Shown one piece after another: positions 62,513 to 64,000 of a stretch of DNA of 64,000 nucleotides. The DNA comes from Sarcocystis neurona (taxonomy: Eukaryota; Apicomplexa; Conoidasida; Eucoccidiorida; Sarcocystidae), in assembly GCA_000727475.1 (NCBI GenBank), contig KL647328.1:124001-188000 (forward strand), given 5' to 3'. A model generated the notes under the pieces. It had not been told where the DNA came from, searched no databases, and saw nothing but the letters and a program-made list of their open reading frames with translations. Made by a program: the position numbers and the translations under genes. How positions within the stretch are numbered: position 1 is the first letter of the stretch; every line of letters begins with the position of its first letter.

Positions 62513-64000
62513 ATGGCAACGCCGCACTACTATTCCCTGTCGAATACTCCACCTCCGTCCTTCCTTGTCAAGTGTCCCTCACGACACACACCTTCAGCGG
62601 CCGTCTCCTTCAGCAGGGCGTCAGACTTTCACTATGCGACGTGGGGACTGCCGCACTCCAAGTCACCGCGCGCTCTTTTTTCCTCAGCTTTTAAACTGCC
62701 GTTCTGTACTCCTTTGCGCTCTTCTCTGTCGTCTTCTCCACCTGCCATTCCTCCTTCTTACGCCTCTTCTCACTCGTGTGTAGGCTCTTCCTCCAAGTCC
62801 TCCACCACTCAGTCGCATCTTAGTTCTCACCTGACTTGTACCGGCTTTGGAAGTGCACACAGTCGACTGAGACCCTTTACCCTTTTAGAAACATCTGCAG
62901 AAGCCGTGACGGCTTCATCCGCTGGTGCAGTTGACGACGGTGGTCTGCTGACAATATGGTCAACGTCGGGTGAGCGTCGGCAGTGCCATCACGCTGTGAG
63001 CAGAAAAGCACCCAAGCCAGCTTGGGTATGCTCTACATCATTAGTAGCGAGAACACCTACTCCGTGGGCAACAGCCGGGGTACCTTTGGATCAAAGGGTA
63101 GCCGCAACCAACCGAGAATCCCTCGGTGCGCCGTTCACAAAGGAAGGTTACTGTTCTAGAAACAAGATCCTGACCTGTTCTGCCCAGTTTGAAGAGGAAA
63201 AGAGCACGGCGGAGGTTGTGCAAGAGTTGCGCACCCTACGGCGTGCAAAGCAGCTGTGGCAGTCCGCACTTTGCTCTTACGGCAGCCTTCCCGTCCACCA
63301 CCTACAGGACTGTGTCGACCCATACTTTTTGCAAGGCAGCAATCGCTCAGTCATGGTAAGCCAATGAGACAATGAGCCGAACTCCGAAGCAGAATGTAAT
63401 TTTATCATGGAAAGCGGGCAGAGAGGGAGCAGCTGGAGGCGGGGGCGGTAGCAGGCCCCAGAGATACGAGAAGATGAACAGAAAGCTACGGTTTCACACG
63501 AAACTAGTGATAAACATTGAAAACGCTGCACAGGGCCACCGCACGCCAGATTGGGAGGGACTGTTTGAAAAGGACTACCAACGTCAGGTTATCAGGCTTC
63601 GGTTTCTCCTGGAAGTCATCACTTAATTGCACTCACTGCGAGTACAAAACGCTCTGTGGGAGGCTTTCAATCTGTCACTGTGAACACGAATGGGCTCGGT
63701 GGCGTGGAGGCCTGCCGCGCGTAAAGAAAAATTCACGTTTGCTAGAAGTATCAGGTTTGCACTCAAGTATTTTACACAGTTTTCAGTGCTGATTCTGCCG
63801 GTGTATGTATCGACAGTTTGCTAGGGCACACGCCGGTGCACCCCGGTACTACGCCTGGTATTGCTGTGGCCTGTGTCACCTTCTTTGCAGGCCGTTGCTT
63901 CCTCGTCGCAGTTCCCAGCAAACGCCCAGTCCTGCGATCAAGAGTCGATATTTTGTGCCGTGGGAAATCGTTGCCAGCCAGAGAATAAGACACGTACGAA
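62513..64000 (+). CDS. Unrecognised gene, 5' part only, runs off the window
   Basis: Exon 1 runs from ATG 62513 to 63355 (281 codons) and ends at a strong donor (gtaagc), phase 0. The frame is open upstream to 62303 but without an ATG. The N-terminal half is Ser/Pro/Thr-rich (MATPHYYSLSNTPPPSFLVK and following). The end is a more ordered helix (TAEVVQELRTLRRAKQLWQS, then LPVHHLQDCVDPYF). A second exon begins at 63891 after acceptor ttctttgcag, phase 0 (AVASSSQFPANAQSCDQESI). It is still open at the window edge. Between them, 63356-63890 reads as intron. No domain is recognised, and no signal peptide or membrane segment is clear. Confidence 0.6.

Noticed and set aside
1..64000. tRNA, rRNA, CRISPR, bacterial operon or viral genes
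   Set aside because: I looked for T-arm consensus, conserved rRNA words, regular spacer repeats and phage or viral hallmark motifs and saw none. The exon-intron structure is eukaryotic.

Overview
The window looks like nuclear DNA of an apicomplexan protist, most likely a coccidian of the Toxoplasma/Sarcocystis group. Base composition is balanced. Genes are split by GT-AG introns of about 0.3-1.4 kb. Coding exons range from 40-120 bp to more than 5 kb, and the long ones are rich in Ala, Ser, Gln and Glu. Spacers of several kilobases are full of TG/TA microsatellites. The genus is inferred from this general architecture only. There is no operon structure, rRNA, CRISPR array or intact transposon, and I recognised no tRNA.

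Layout. From 1 to 4.5 kb I see no convincing gene. From about 5.4 to 13.9 kb (+) lies a protein kinase of the CaMKK/SNF1-activating type, rebuilt from nine exons. A block of about 560 residues is inserted between its catalytic loop and its DFG-equivalent motif. From 16.8 to 18.1 kb (+) a chain of short, phase-compatible exons encodes an unrecognised protein. From 19.6 to 28.4 kb (-) lies one giant gene, or two adjacent ones: a first exon of 1,836 codons and three further exons that all join in phase 0, about 2,545 residues in total, ending in helical, coiled-coil-like sequence. From 28.4 to 36.6 kb I find no gene I can defend, only a diverged tandem duplication near 35 kb. From 36.6 to 41.7 kb (-) lies a low-complexity protein of at least 1,686 residues ending in a coiled coil and FG dipeptides, nucleoporin-like. 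From 41.7 to 49.5 kb is a long spacer with microsatellites and weak ORFs. From 49.5 to 60.1 kb (+) lies a 1,000-codon low-complexity exon followed by a nine-exon metacaspase, possibly one gene. From 62.5 kb to the end (+) lies the 5' part of another gene, cut by the window edge.

The most interesting content is the metacaspase and the kinase. In the metacaspase every splice junction across the p20 core keeps the frame. The catalytic cysteine context is kept (DCCYGS), but the catalytic histidine of the SGH motif is replaced by cysteine (FYFSGC). A Ser/Thr-rich insert of about 160 residues separates p20 from a degenerate p10. In the kinase a complete fold is present, but with the large insert and several altered signature motifs (HKD, DFN, PPE, degenerate glycine loop). 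The genes show no evident shared pathway; neighbouring genes in such genomes are usually independent transcription units. All exon models come from reading frames, splice dinucleotides and family motifs by eye. No alignment or transcript data were available.
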